From positions 248,027-312,026 of the forward strand of contig NZ_MSZX01000005.1 of NCBI RefSeq assembly GCF_002021565.1: a stretch of 64,000 nt of DNA, read 5' to 3'. Shown here in pieces: positions 46,427-54,498 of this stretch. The position numbers were made by a program, and so were the translations under genes. Below the pieces are notes generated by a model, which searched no databases, was not told the DNA's origin, and saw nothing but the letters and a program-made list of their open reading frames with translations. Source of the stretch: Paenibacillus selenitireducens. GTDB lineage: Bacteria > Bacillota > Bacilli > Paenibacillales > Paenibacillaceae. Every line of letters starts with the position of its first letter. Position 1 is the first letter of the stretch.

Positions 46427-47044
46427 ATGATCCAATTCATCACAGACGCTTTTTCACATCACGGGGTTCTTGTACTCTTCTTTATTCTTTTTCTTGAATT
46501 ACTAGGATTGCCGTTACCGGGCGAGCTGCTGATGAGTTTCGCGGGTTACATGGTATTTCAAGGTAAGCTGCACGGGATACCTTTGATCATCATGGGAAGC
46601 TTGGGCGTATGTCTAGGAATAACGGCATCTTATATATGTGGTTATGTTGCAGGCAGACCCTTCATGGAGAAGTACGGTAAGTACGTTCATTTGGGACCGA
46701 ACAATCTACAACGTAACACAGTGTGGTTCGGTACATATGGCAATAAACTGCTCGTCATTGCTTATTTTATTCCGGGAATTCGGCATGTTACAGGTTATTT
46801 TGCAGGGATGATGAAAACTCCTTTTCGCACGTTTGCATGCTATGCCTATAGCGGAGCCGTGCTATGGGTTAGTGTATTCGTGATATTAGGGAAGATATTA
46901 GGTCCAGAATGGGAAAAGCTCCATGTGTTTTTTTCAAAATATATATTTGGAGGCATGGTATTTCTAGGAGGACTCATTGTCATCATCGTTCTTCTTCAAA
47001 AATTGAGAAAGAAGGTGAAGCCTCATGCTTCATCACATCATTGA
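46427..47044 (+). CDS. DedA family membrane protein 1
   Basis: The 205-residue DedA/VTT-domain protein has about five hydrophobic segments and the re-entrant motif ELLGLPLPGELLM near residues 23-35. The conserved loop reads AYFIPGIRHVTGYFAGM: the second arginine is kept, but a Tyr stands where most members have the first arginine (compare ARNIPFIRT in the next gene). DedA proteins include undecaprenyl-phosphate flippases and proton-linked transporters. AGGAGGAGAG precedes the ATG. It overlaps the next gene by 20 bp. Confidence 0.9.
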   Translation: MIQFITDAFSHHGVLVLFFILFLELLGLPLPGELLMSFAGYMVFQGKLHGIPLIIMGSLGVCLGITASYICGYVAGRPFMEKYGKYVHLGPNNLQRNTVWFGTYGNKLLVIAYFIPGIRHVTGYFAGMMKTPFRTFACYAYSGAVLWVSVFVILGKILGPEWEKLHVFFSKYIFGGMVFLGGLIVIIVLLQKLRKKVKPHASSHH

Positions 47045-47654
47045 TTCCATTTCTGCTATAGCTACTTACTTGATTCAGCAGTTTGGATTGTTTGGTATTT
47101 TTATAGGGATGGTGCTGGAGAGTGCATGTATTCCGCTGCCGAGCGAAGTAATTATGCTAACGGGGGGCTATTTTGCTTCAAAAGGTGATTTTGCGTTATG
47201 GGAAGTGATACTTGCTGGGGTGTTAGGGAACCAAATCGGTTCCATGCTCATATATTTCGTAGGTTATAAAGGGGCGCGTCCCGTATTAGCTCGTTACGGA
47301 AAGTACGTGTTTATGAATCAGCATCACTTAGATAAAGCTGAGCACTGGTTCTCGCGTTATGGTGAATGGACGGCATTCATTGCTCGGAACATCCCTTTTA
47401 TTCGAACATTCATTTCACTACCGGCTGGGATGGCACGAATGAACTTTGCTAAGTTTAGTATCTATACGTTTTTGGGATGTATTCCATGGAACTTTGGGTT
47501 AGCTTATCTTGGCTTCAAGCTCAGTGAGCATTGGCAAATGGTCGAAACTTATGTACGTCCAATTAGTTATGCTGTTTTATCTATCATTATTCTGCTTATT
47601 GTAAGATTCGTATACAAAGCAATCAAAGGATATCGGAAAGAAGGAATGATTTAA
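47025..47654 (+). CDS. DedA family membrane protein 2
   Basis: The 209-residue DedA/VTT-domain protein has ESACIPLPSEVIMLTGGYFA near residues 32-51 and the full loop IARNIPFIRTFISLPAGMARM, with both conserved arginines. It is tightly coupled to the first DedA gene (20-bp overlap) and to the PAP2 gene (1-bp gap). The family contains the UptA-type undecaprenyl-phosphate translocases, and the phosphatase next door supports that role as an inference. Confidence 0.92.
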   Translation: MLHHIIDSISAIATYLIQQFGLFGIFIGMVLESACIPLPSEVIMLTGGYFASKGDFALWEVILAGVLGNQIGSMLIYFVGYKGARPVLARYGKYVFMNQHHLDKAEHWFSRYGEWTAFIARNIPFIRTFISLPAGMARMNFAKFSIYTFLGCIPWNFGLAYLGFKLSEHWQMVETYVRPISYAVLSIIILLIVRFVYKAIKGYRKEGMI

Positions 47655-47655
47655 T

Positions 47656-48249
47656 ATGTTGGATTATCAAGTATTTCAGTGGATTAATGACCTTGCAGGA
47701 AAGGGCACATTTCTTAATCCTATCATGCGTTTTTTTGCAGAAGATGCACAGTATTTCCTGTTCTTAGGAATTCTCGTCTACTGGTTCACGCGAACAAGAG
47801 ACCACCGAATCATGGTAGCTGAGGCATTGATTTCAGCAGCAGTTGGGCTTGGAATAAGCGGTCTGATAGGAGACTTCTTCTATCGTGACCGTCCATTCAT
47901 TACGCATTCTGTACATCAGTTGATTCAACATGCGGCGAATGCATCGTTCCCAAGTGATCATGCGACGGCTGCTTTTGCGATTGCGATGGCATTTTTCCTT
48001 GGACGCCGAAGAGAAGGGAAGTTATGGCTGGTGTTCGCCGGGCTAATCGCATTTTCACGTGTGTGGACAGGTGTTCACTATCCAACGGATGTTATGGCCG
48101 GAGCTGGTCTAGGTATCCTATCTGCCTGTGGCATTCACATGTTATTGACGAGATGGGCGCTCGTGCACAAATTTATAGGCTTATGCATTGATGTGTATGA
48201 GAAAGCTGAACATAAGGTATTACCGAAGAAGAGAAGTCAATTGGACTAA
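47656..48249 (+). CDS. PAP2-family phosphatase, undecaprenyl-diphosphatase (BcrC) type
   Basis: The 197-residue membrane phosphatase has the three PAP2 motifs: YRDRPF (motif 1 end, about residue 76-81), FPSDHATAAFA (motif 2, histidine) and SRVWTGVHYPTDVMAG (motif 3, Arg and His). BcrC-like members hydrolyse undecaprenyl diphosphate at the outer membrane face and give bacitracin tolerance. It is the third gene of the DedA-DedA-PAP2 unit, so recycling of the cell-wall lipid carrier is the likely role. Confidence 0.9.
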   Translation: MLDYQVFQWINDLAGKGTFLNPIMRFFAEDAQYFLFLGILVYWFTRTRDHRIMVAEALISAAVGLGISGLIGDFFYRDRPFITHSVHQLIQHAANASFPSDHATAAFAIAMAFFLGRRREGKLWLVFAGLIAFSRVWTGVHYPTDVMAGAGLGILSACGIHMLLTRWALVHKFIGLCIDVYEKAEHKVLPKKRSQLD

Positions 48250-48307
48250 TTTCAGCCTACAGAATTTATGATGATCTCATGCGTCTGATCCGATCAAATG
48301 CTTTAGA

Positions 48308-48337
48308 TTTACGCTTTCTATCCAAATCAGTTATACT
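48308..48337 (+). promoter_or_regulatory. Promoter of the two-component system
   Basis: TTTACG (48308-48313) is 18 bp from TATACT (48332-48337). Confidence 0.5.
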
Positions 48338-48379
48338 ATCCGTATGCCAACTTAAGAAGAAAGAGAGGGGAGGATGTCC

Positions 48380-49057
48380 ATGCGAAAAATTCTAGTGATT
48401 GAAGATGAGCGAAATTTAGCACGATTTATTGAACTAGAACTAAAACATGAGTCTTTCGAAGTCCTCATCGCTTCCGATGGTAGAACAGGGTTAGAGATGG
48501 CACTCAGTGGGGATTGGGATATTATTTTGCTGGATATCATGCTTCCTGGGATGAACGGGATGGACATATGCCGGCAAATTCGGCTTCATAAATCAACCCC
48601 TATCATCATGATTACGGCTAGGGATAGCGTTTCAGATCGTGTTACAGGGCTGGATACTGGAGCAGATGACTACATCCCAAAACCATTTGCAATTGAGGAA
48701 TTGTTAGCGCGAATTCGCTCCATTTTCCGACGTGTTGAGGAATACAAGGAGGGCCCGCGTGATGTGCTTGTCTTCCAAGATCTCCAGGTGGATCTGAATG
48801 CTCATGTCGTACACATGGCTGAGCAGCTAGTGGAACTAACGAAGCGGGAATTTGACCTGTTAGTCATGTTCATGCAAAATATCAATCGGGTACTCACACG
48901 AGAAGTTCTTCTGGATGCGGTTTGGGGATTTGATACGGAAGTGGAGACCAATGTGGTCGATGTTTATGTCCGGTATTTACGTAACAAACTAAAGCATGTA
49001 GGGCTAGAGAATGCCATTCATACGATACGGGGAACAGGATATGTGATGCGACAATGA
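48380..49057 (+). CDS. OmpR/PhoB-family response regulator
   Basis: The 225-residue regulator has a receiver domain (1-115) with VIEDERNLARF, the phospho-acceptor D52 in LLDIMLPGMNG, the threonine/serine in MITAR and lysine in YIPKPF, and a winged-helix DNA-binding domain (125-225) ending RYLRNKLKHVG and TIRGTGYVMR. It most resembles the ArlR branch, but that is an impression. ATG 48380 is 6 nt after GGGGAGG; ATG 48374 abuts it. It overlaps the kinase gene as ATGA. Confidence 0.93.
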   Translation: MRKILVIEDERNLARFIELELKHESFEVLIASDGRTGLEMALSGDWDIILLDIMLPGMNGMDICRQIRLHKSTPIIMITARDSVSDRVTGLDTGADDYIPKPFAIEELLARIRSIFRRVEEYKEGPRDVLVFQDLQVDLNAHVVHMAEQLVELTKREFDLLVMFMQNINRVLTREVLLDAVWGFDTEVETNVVDVYVRYLRNKLKHVGLENAIHTIRGTGYVMRQ

Positions 49058-50460
49058 ACAAAGTAAGGGTGTATTTGTCTCGATTGCCAGTAAGGTGGAA
49101 ACTCACGGTTTGGTCCGCGTTGTTGTTATTTGTATTGTTCATTGTCTATGCTTCAGTGCATTATTTTGTCATTAATCATTGGCTTGTGAACGAAACTGAG
49201 GCAAGCATTCAGAAGGATATGAATCAATTAAAGACGTATTTCGAAGAAAAACAGGTGATGACCCAAGAAGATATCCTGGCAAGCACCCATTTTATTAAAG
49301 AATTAAATCAAAAAGATCAGTTCATCCGCATCCTAAATCAAAAAGGAGAACCGATTATTAAGGTTTCGGATGGTCTGATAGAAGAAGCGGTCGCACCCCG
49401 AACTGTTGAATCGACAACATTGATCAGTGAGTGGCATTTGGATGATCATTTGCTTATGATTCGCAGTCCTTTAAAGACAGATCAGTTTACAGGAACGATT
49501 GAAATTGTCCGTAGTTTAGAAGCGTTCGATGCTTTGAATAAGCTTATCTTGCTAACGATGTTTATTGGTGGAGTTATCGCTATTCTTGTGAGTGCAATAG
49601 GGGGCTGGATCCTTGCTCGTCAATTATTGAAGCCGGTCCAATCCATGGCTAGCACGATGCGGAACATCAAGAGCAAAGGGCTTCAGGAGCGGGTTGTCAC
49701 CACGAATGCGAAGGATGAGATATCCGACTTATCGATGTTGTTCAATGATATGATGGATGATCTCGAAACATCATTCCGGCAGCAGAAACAATTCGTCGAA
49801 GATGCATCGCATGAATTGAAGACGCCTCTTGCCATTCTAGAAGGACATTTATCACTCTTAAATCGATGGGGCAAGGATGACCCGGAAATTTTAAATGAAT
49901 CTTTACAAGTGGGACTGCAGGAGGTTGGACGTTTAAAGGGGATCGTTCATGAGCTTCTAGATATGACTCGGGCTGAAACCGTGCAATTTCTAACGGGAGA
50001 GCCGGTAGAGGTGAAGAGTCTCGTACAGAATATTATTCAGAGTGTATCTGCGATTCATGCTGATTTTCATATCCAAACCGACTTAGAAAGCCTGTCACAG
50101 GTGCGAATTCGAATTGTTCCTCAGCATTTGGAGCAAATTATATTGATATTATTGGATAATGCCATGAAATATTCGGATGAACGAAAAGATATTAACGTGA
50201 TCGGTCAAGTAGTTCACAATAAAGTTGCAATACAAGTAATCGATTACGGAATCGGGATACCGAAAGAAGATTTACCGCATGTTTTTGATCGTTTTTATCG
50301 GGTAGATAAATCGAGAACGAGAGAGCGTGGTGGAGTCGGTCTAGGGTTATCTATTGCGTATCGCTTGGTACATGCCTATGATGGGGAAATTAGTATCAGC
50401 AACAGTTCTCATCAGGGGGTCTGTGTAACCCTTCTTTTTCCGATCGTAACCAATGAATGA
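49054..50460 (+). CDS. Membrane sensor histidine kinase
   Basis: The 468-residue kinase has membrane helices at about 18-42 and 165-188, enclosing an outer sensing domain of about 120 residues, a HAMP domain (190-240), the H-box DASHELKTPL with H253, an N-box (LDNAMKYS), and G-boxes DYGIGIPKEDLPHVFDRF and GVGLGLSIAYRLV. It forms an operon with the regulator. Position after the DedA-PAP2 unit suggests, without proof, an envelope signal. Similar in layout to ArlS/CssS-type kinases. Confidence 0.93.
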   Translation: MNKVRVYLSRLPVRWKLTVWSALLLFVLFIVYASVHYFVINHWLVNETEASIQKDMNQLKTYFEEKQVMTQEDILASTHFIKELNQKDQFIRILNQKGEPIIKVSDGLIEEAVAPRTVESTTLISEWHLDDHLLMIRSPLKTDQFTGTIEIVRSLEAFDALNKLILLTMFIGGVIAILVSAIGGWILARQLLKPVQSMASTMRNIKSKGLQERVVTTNAKDEISDLSMLFNDMMDDLETSFRQQKQFVEDASHELKTPLAILEGHLSLLNRWGKDDPEILNESLQVGLQEVGRLKGIVHELLDMTRAETVQFLTGEPVEVKSLVQNIIQSVSAIHADFHIQTDLESLSQVRIRIVPQHLEQIILILLDNAMKYSDERKDINVIGQVVHNKVAIQVIDYGIGIPKEDLPHVFDRFYRVDKSRTRERGGVGLGLSIAYRLVHAYDGEISISNSSHQGVCVTLLFPIVTNE

Positions 50461-50493
50461 GCTTGTTATTCCGAATACCATAGCAATACACGC

Positions 50494-50530
50494 AATCACC
50501 TGCTTTTTGGATATACCGCAGGTGATTTTT
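50494..50530 (+). terminator. Terminator after the two-component operon
   Basis: AATCACCTGC (50494-50503) pairs perfectly with GCAGGTGATT (50518-50527), followed by TTT. Confidence 0.85.
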
Positions 50531-50541
50531 CTATGTATGCA

Positions 50542-50550
50542 TGGTATAAT
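50542..50550 (+). promoter_or_regulatory. Extended -10 promoter of miaB
   Basis: TGGTATAAT (TG, one base, TATAAT) lies 60 bp before the TTG start; no clear -35. Confidence 0.55.
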
Positions 50551-50610
50551 TTTAAATTGGATTAATTAGATAACAATGATGATTTCAATATAGAGGGAAG
50601 TGGACCGAAC

Positions 50611-52167
50611 TTGACACAGGAGAATAACAAATCCAAAGACTACGCTAAATACTTTGACTTCTCAACCGCGAAAGTGATCAAGCAGGAAGAAGGGAAAACA
50701 ACATACCGTATTAACGGCCGTGAAATCTCCATCAATTCTGCGCCTAATCATACGGAAGAGAAACGTAGAGGGAAAGAAGATATCCAAGTTCATTATGATG
50801 CAGGCATACCAGACGAGTTGAAGGAAATTGGGAAAGATAAACACTATATCATTTACACCTTCGGTTGTCAGATGAATGAACATGATACCGAGACGATGAA
50901 GGGCATGTTGGAGGAGATGGGCTACCAAAGCACTGAAGATCGCAAGCTTGCCGATATCATTCTACTGAATACATGTGCCATTCGCGAGAACGCAGAGGAT
51001 AAAGTATTCGGAGAGCTGGGTCACTTGAAGCATCTGAAAACGGAGAAACCTGGGCTCATCCTCGGGGTATGCGGCTGCATGTCTCAAGAAGAATCTGTGG
51101 TTCATCGGATCATGGCGAAGCATGGCTTCGTAGATATGATTTTTGGAACGCACAATATCCATCGTCTTCCTTATCTGATTCAGGATGCGCTTTTCAGTAA
51201 AGAGATGGTCGTTGAAGTATGGTCCAAGGAAGGCGACATCATCGAGAACCTGCCGAAGAAACGTGAAGGCATGCGCGCATGGGTCAACATTATGTATGGC
51301 TGCGACAAGTTCTGTACATATTGTATTGTACCTTTCACGCGGGGGAAAGAACGGAGCCGTCGTCCTGAAGATGTGATTGCAGAAGTCCGCGATTTAGCGA
51401 GACAAGGCTTCAAAGAGATTACGCTGCTCGGACAGAACGTGAATGCTTACGGAAAAGACTTCACCGATATTGAATATACTTTCGCTCACCTCATGGATGA
51501 TATGCACAAAATTGATATTCCGCGAGTTCGGTTCATGACCTCTCATCCGCGTGATTTTGATGATCAATTGATTGACGTGTTAGCGAAACGCGGGAACTTG
51601 GTTGAACATATTCATCTTCCGGTTCAATCGGGCAGTACGCAAATGTTGAAAATTATGAGTCGTAAATATACGCGCGAGCAATACCTCGAATTGGTTCGCA
51701 AAATCAAAAAGGTGATTCCGGATGTGGTTCTTACAACAGATATCATCGTTGGGTTCCCAGGAGAGACAGATGAGCAATTTGAAGATACGCTTTCGCTGGT
51801 GAAAGAAGTTGGCTACGATTCGGCGTATACTTTTATATACTCACCTCGCGTAGGTACGCCAGCTGCTTCCATGGAAGATAACGTACCGATGGATGTGAAA
51901 AAGGAACGTCTACAGCGCTTAAATGATTCCATTAAGCAATCCAGCCGCCAAATTCATGACAATATGGTAGGACAAGTCGTGGAAGTTTTGGTTGAAGGGG
52001 AAAGTAAGAATAATGCGAATATGCTGTCAGGACGGACACGTACGAATAAGTTGATTCATTTTGAAGGTTCCAAAGACTTGATCGAAACGTTCGTTCATGT
52101 GAAAGTTACCGATTCGTTCACATGGTTTATGAAAGGGGAGCTTGTCACCGAGCAAGTCCCTATGTAA
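50611..52167 (+). CDS. miaB: tRNA-2-methylthio-N6-dimethylallyladenosine synthase MiaB
   Basis: The 518-residue radical-SAM methylthiotransferase modifies i6A37 of tRNAs reading UNN codons. An N-terminal extension of about 70 residues precedes the UPF0004 domain ([35 protein letters not shown]: three cluster cysteines), the radical-SAM motif C231-DKF-C235-TY-C238 and a C-terminal TRAM domain. The text GCQMNEHD separates it from RimO. The start is TTG; AGGGAAGTGG lies upstream at rather long spacing. Confidence 0.96.
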   Translation: MTQENNKSKDYAKYFDFSTAKVIKQEEGKTTYRINGREISINSAPNHTEEKRRGKEDIQVHYDAGIPDELKEIGKDKHYIIYTFGCQMNEHDTETMKGMLEEMGYQSTEDRKLADIILLNTCAIRENAEDKVFGELGHLKHLKTEKPGLILGVCGCMSQEESVVHRIMAKHGFVDMIFGTHNIHRLPYLIQDALFSKEMVVEVWSKEGDIIENLPKKREGMRAWVNIMYGCDKFCTYCIVPFTRGKERSRRPEDVIAEVRDLARQGFKEITLLGQNVNAYGKDFTDIEYTFAHLMDDMHKIDIPRVRFMTSHPRDFDDQLIDVLAKRGNLVEHIHLPVQSGSTQMLKIMSRKYTREQYLELVRKIKKVIPDVVLTTDIIVGFPGETDEQFEDTLSLVKEVGYDSAYTFIYSPRVGTPAASMEDNVPMDVKKERLQRLNDSIKQSSRQIHDNMVGQVVEVLVEGESKNNANMLSGRTRTNKLIHFEGSKDLIETFVHVKVTDSFTWFMKGELVTEQVPM

Positions 52168-52215
52168 AATAAGTCACAGGTCCAGATTTATTGGGAAAGA
52201 ATGGAGAGATAAACG

Positions 52216-52671
52216 ATGAGCCAGCACGATCATGATCATACACATGAAGAAGTCCAAATTCCTAAGTTTGAAGTTCGCGATCTCCTCGTGCGTGAAGATA
52301 TTATGGCAAAGACGAAAGAACTTGCCGATTTGATCTATACGTCGGAAGAAGTGAAGATGTACCAGACGGCAGAGAAAACGATCAATACAAATGATCGAAT
52401 ACAAACGCTTATCGCTTCGATGAAGAAGAAGCAGAAGGAAATTGTTGCGTTTGAACGTTTCCAGAACACAGAGATGGTGGCTAAAATTGAGCAAGAAATC
52501 GAAGATTTACAGGATGAGCTGGATAATATTCCGATTGTTTCGGAATTTCAGCAAAGCCAAAGCGATTTGAACTACTTGCTTCAAATGATTATGACTGCGA
52601 TTCGTGATACCGTTTCCGAGAAAATCGAAGTTGAAGCGGGTACTGTATCTACATCGAAATGCGGAGACTAA
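52216..52671 (+). CDS. ricA: YlbF/YmcA family protein RicA
   Basis: The 151-residue helical protein of the Com_YlbF family has a His-rich start (HDHDHTHEE), a helical core (LIASMKKKQKEIVAFERFQ) and a C-terminal KCGD. In B. subtilis ymcA (ricA) also follows miaB; RicA, RicF and RicT form an Fe-S cluster complex that acts with RNase Y in mRNA maturation and is required for competence, biofilm and sporulation. The final cysteine may be a cluster ligand. Assigned by family and synteny. Confidence 0.87.
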   Translation: MSQHDHDHTHEEVQIPKFEVRDLLVREDIMAKTKELADLIYTSEEVKMYQTAEKTINTNDRIQTLIASMKKKQKEIVAFERFQNTEMVAKIEQEIEDLQDELDNIPIVSEFQQSQSDLNYLLQMIMTAIRDTVSEKIEVEAGTVSTSKCGD

Positions 52672-52678
52672 GAAGAGG

Positions 52679-52708
52679 GCTGTTCAATGCAGATTGAACA
52701 GCTTTTTT
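52679..52708 (+). terminator. Terminator after ricA
   Basis: GCTGTTCAAT (52679-52688) pairs perfectly with ATTGAACAGC (52693-52702), followed by six T. It lies between ricA and the acetyltransferase start. Confidence 0.93.
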
Positions 52709-52731
52709 CACATCCAGAAGGAGTGCATCAG

Positions 52732-53286
52732 ATGAAAACCGAAAAAGAAAAGATGATCCATGGCGAATACTACTTGGCAGCTGACGAAGAGTTGGTCGCG
52801 GATCGCCTCCGTGCAAGACGTTTAACGCGACTCTACAACCAGACGACAGAAGTGGATGGAGAAGAACGTACACAGCTTCTGAAGCAATTATTCGGTACGG
52901 TGGGGGGCGATATATACATCGAACCGACCATCAAATGTGATTATGGGTACAACATTCATGTAGGACACAATTTCTATGCGAATTTCGATTGCGTTATTCT
53001 CGATGTTTGTCCCGTGAACATTGGAAGCAACTGTTTCTTAGCTCCTGGAGTACATTTGTATACAGCAACACATCCTCTTGATCCAGTGGAACGGAACAGT
53101 GGCGTGGAATATGCGAAACCGATTACGATTGGGGACAATGTCTGGATCGGCGGAAGATCGGTTATTAACCCAGGCGTTCGCATTGGTAATAACGTCGTTG
53201 TGGCATCAGGATCCGTGGTCACGAAGGATGTTCCGGATAACGTCGTCGTTGGTGGTAACCCGGCACGAATGATTAAGAATATCTAA
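52732..53286 (+). CDS. Maltose/galactoside O-acetyltransferase-like (hexapeptide repeat)
   Basis: The 184-residue protein matches the Maa/LacA type: an N-terminal Mac domain ([22 protein letters not shown] region, residues 4-26) followed by a left-handed beta-helix with hexapeptide repeats ([19 protein letters not shown], then [17 protein letters not shown]). The catalytic histidine is probably the one in ATHPLD. It uses acetyl-CoA; sugar acceptor unknown. ATG 52732 follows AGAAGGAGTG; the open frame upstream lies in the ricA terminator. Confidence 0.9.
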   Translation: MKTEKEKMIHGEYYLAADEELVADRLRARRLTRLYNQTTEVDGEERTQLLKQLFGTVGGDIYIEPTIKCDYGYNIHVGHNFYANFDCVILDVCPVNIGSNCFLAPGVHLYTATHPLDPVERNSGVEYAKPITIGDNVWIGGRSVINPGVRIGNNVVVASGSVVTKDVPDNVVVGGNPARMIKNI

Positions 53287-53295
53287 AGCTCTTGT

Positions 53296-53325
53296 AAGCA
53301 TCCTCTTCGCGAGGGTGCTTTTTTT
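53296..53325 (+). terminator. Terminator after the acetyltransferase
   Basis: AAGCATCCTC (53296-53305) pairs, with one G-T, with GAGGGTGCTT (53311-53320), then five T. Confidence 0.88.
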
Positions 53326-53434
53326 GTGGAATTGTAAATCTATACAAATTCTTCATACACGAATGATATAAAGTTAACAAAACTTTTCTATAGTTAGGTT
53401 GCAGATAACTTGAACATGTATGGAGGCCAAAGGG

Positions 53435-54487
53435 ATGCAGCCTTATTTAACGTTAAATCAGATCCAAAAGAAATTTGGACAATTTGTTTCGTTGAAAGGT
53501 ATCGATTTACAAATTACTCATAATGAATTTGTCTGTTTGCTAGGACCAAGCGGTTGCGGTAAAACGACATTATTGCGAATTATTGCGGGATTAGAGACCG
53601 CGACGACGGGTTCCCTTGTGATGGATGGCAAGGATATCACCAAGATGCCGGCAGGACAGCGTGACTTTGCGATGATGTTCCAGTCCTATGCGCTTTTTCC
53701 TAACCTTACAGCATATGACAATATCGCATATGGCTTATCCTCTAAGAAGCTTAACAAGCGCGAGATCCGCAACCGGGTCGATGAAGTGCTGGATTTAGTC
53801 AATCTCTCACATCTGGCCCATAAATATCCTGGTCAATGCTCAGGTGGTCAGCAACAACGAATTGCGCTTGCACGAGCGCTTGCCATGTCCCCGAAGGTTC
53901 TCCTGCTAGACGAACCCCTGTCCGCGCTAGATGCCAAAGTTCGTGATAAGCTGCGCAAAGAAATTCGTAACCTCCATGAGCGATTAGGAATGACCACGAT
54001 CATGGTTACGCATGACCAGGAAGAAGCGCTGACCATGGCAGACAAAATTGTCGTTATGAATAATGCAGAGATTGTACAGATCGGTACGCCTCAGCAAGTC
54101 TACGAGCATCCGAATAGTCCGTTTGTAGCAGATTTTATAGGTGCCATTAATTTCATGGATACATTGAATGCATCGGAACGGCTATCCTCGAAAGAACCAA
54201 TGACAGCGATTCGACCGGAGCATATCCACGTGGGGGCATTGGATCAAGCTGAAGCTGTACAATACGGACGAATTCAAGAAATCGAGTTCCGCGGTTCGTT
54301 CTATCGCCTAACGTTGCAATGTATGAACAGTGCCGAAGAACCTGAGCAACGTCAGGTCATGATTGACATCTCTTCCGAGCAGACGAAGGGGCTTCAGCTG
54401 ACGAAGGAGCAAGTCATTCCATTTCGCCTGCCGCGGGAACGCATTATCACATTTCATGCCGACAAACCCATTGTCGTGAACGGGTAG
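53435..54487 (+). CDS. ABC transporter ATP-binding protein (2-aminoethylphosphonate/iron/spermidine importer type)
   Basis: The 350-residue ATPase has Walker A GPSGCGKTT, Q-loop MMFQSYALFPN, signature CSGGQQQRIALARAL, Walker B VLLLDEPLSALD and the switch histidine in VTHDQEEAL. A C-terminal TOBE-like domain (about 240-350) follows, as in PotA/PhnT/FbpC. Substrate class is uncertain; the paired double-length permease resembles PhnT/PhnV systems for 2-aminoethylphosphonate or Fbp iron importers. ATG 53435 is 8 nt after GGAGG. Permease gene starts 11 bp later. Confidence 0.88.
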   Translation: MQPYLTLNQIQKKFGQFVSLKGIDLQITHNEFVCLLGPSGCGKTTLLRIIAGLETATTGSLVMDGKDITKMPAGQRDFAMMFQSYALFPNLTAYDNIAYGLSSKKLNKREIRNRVDEVLDLVNLSHLAHKYPGQCSGGQQQRIALARALAMSPKVLLLDEPLSALDAKVRDKLRKEIRNLHERLGMTTIMVTHDQEEALTMADKIVVMNNAEIVQIGTPQQVYEHPNSPFVADFIGAINFMDTLNASERLSSKEPMTAIRPEHIHVGALDQAEAVQYGRIQEIEFRGSFYRLTLQCMNSAEEPEQRQVMIDISSEQTKGLQLTKEQVIPFRLPRERIITFHADKPIVVNG

Positions 54488-54498
54488 GGGGCAACACT

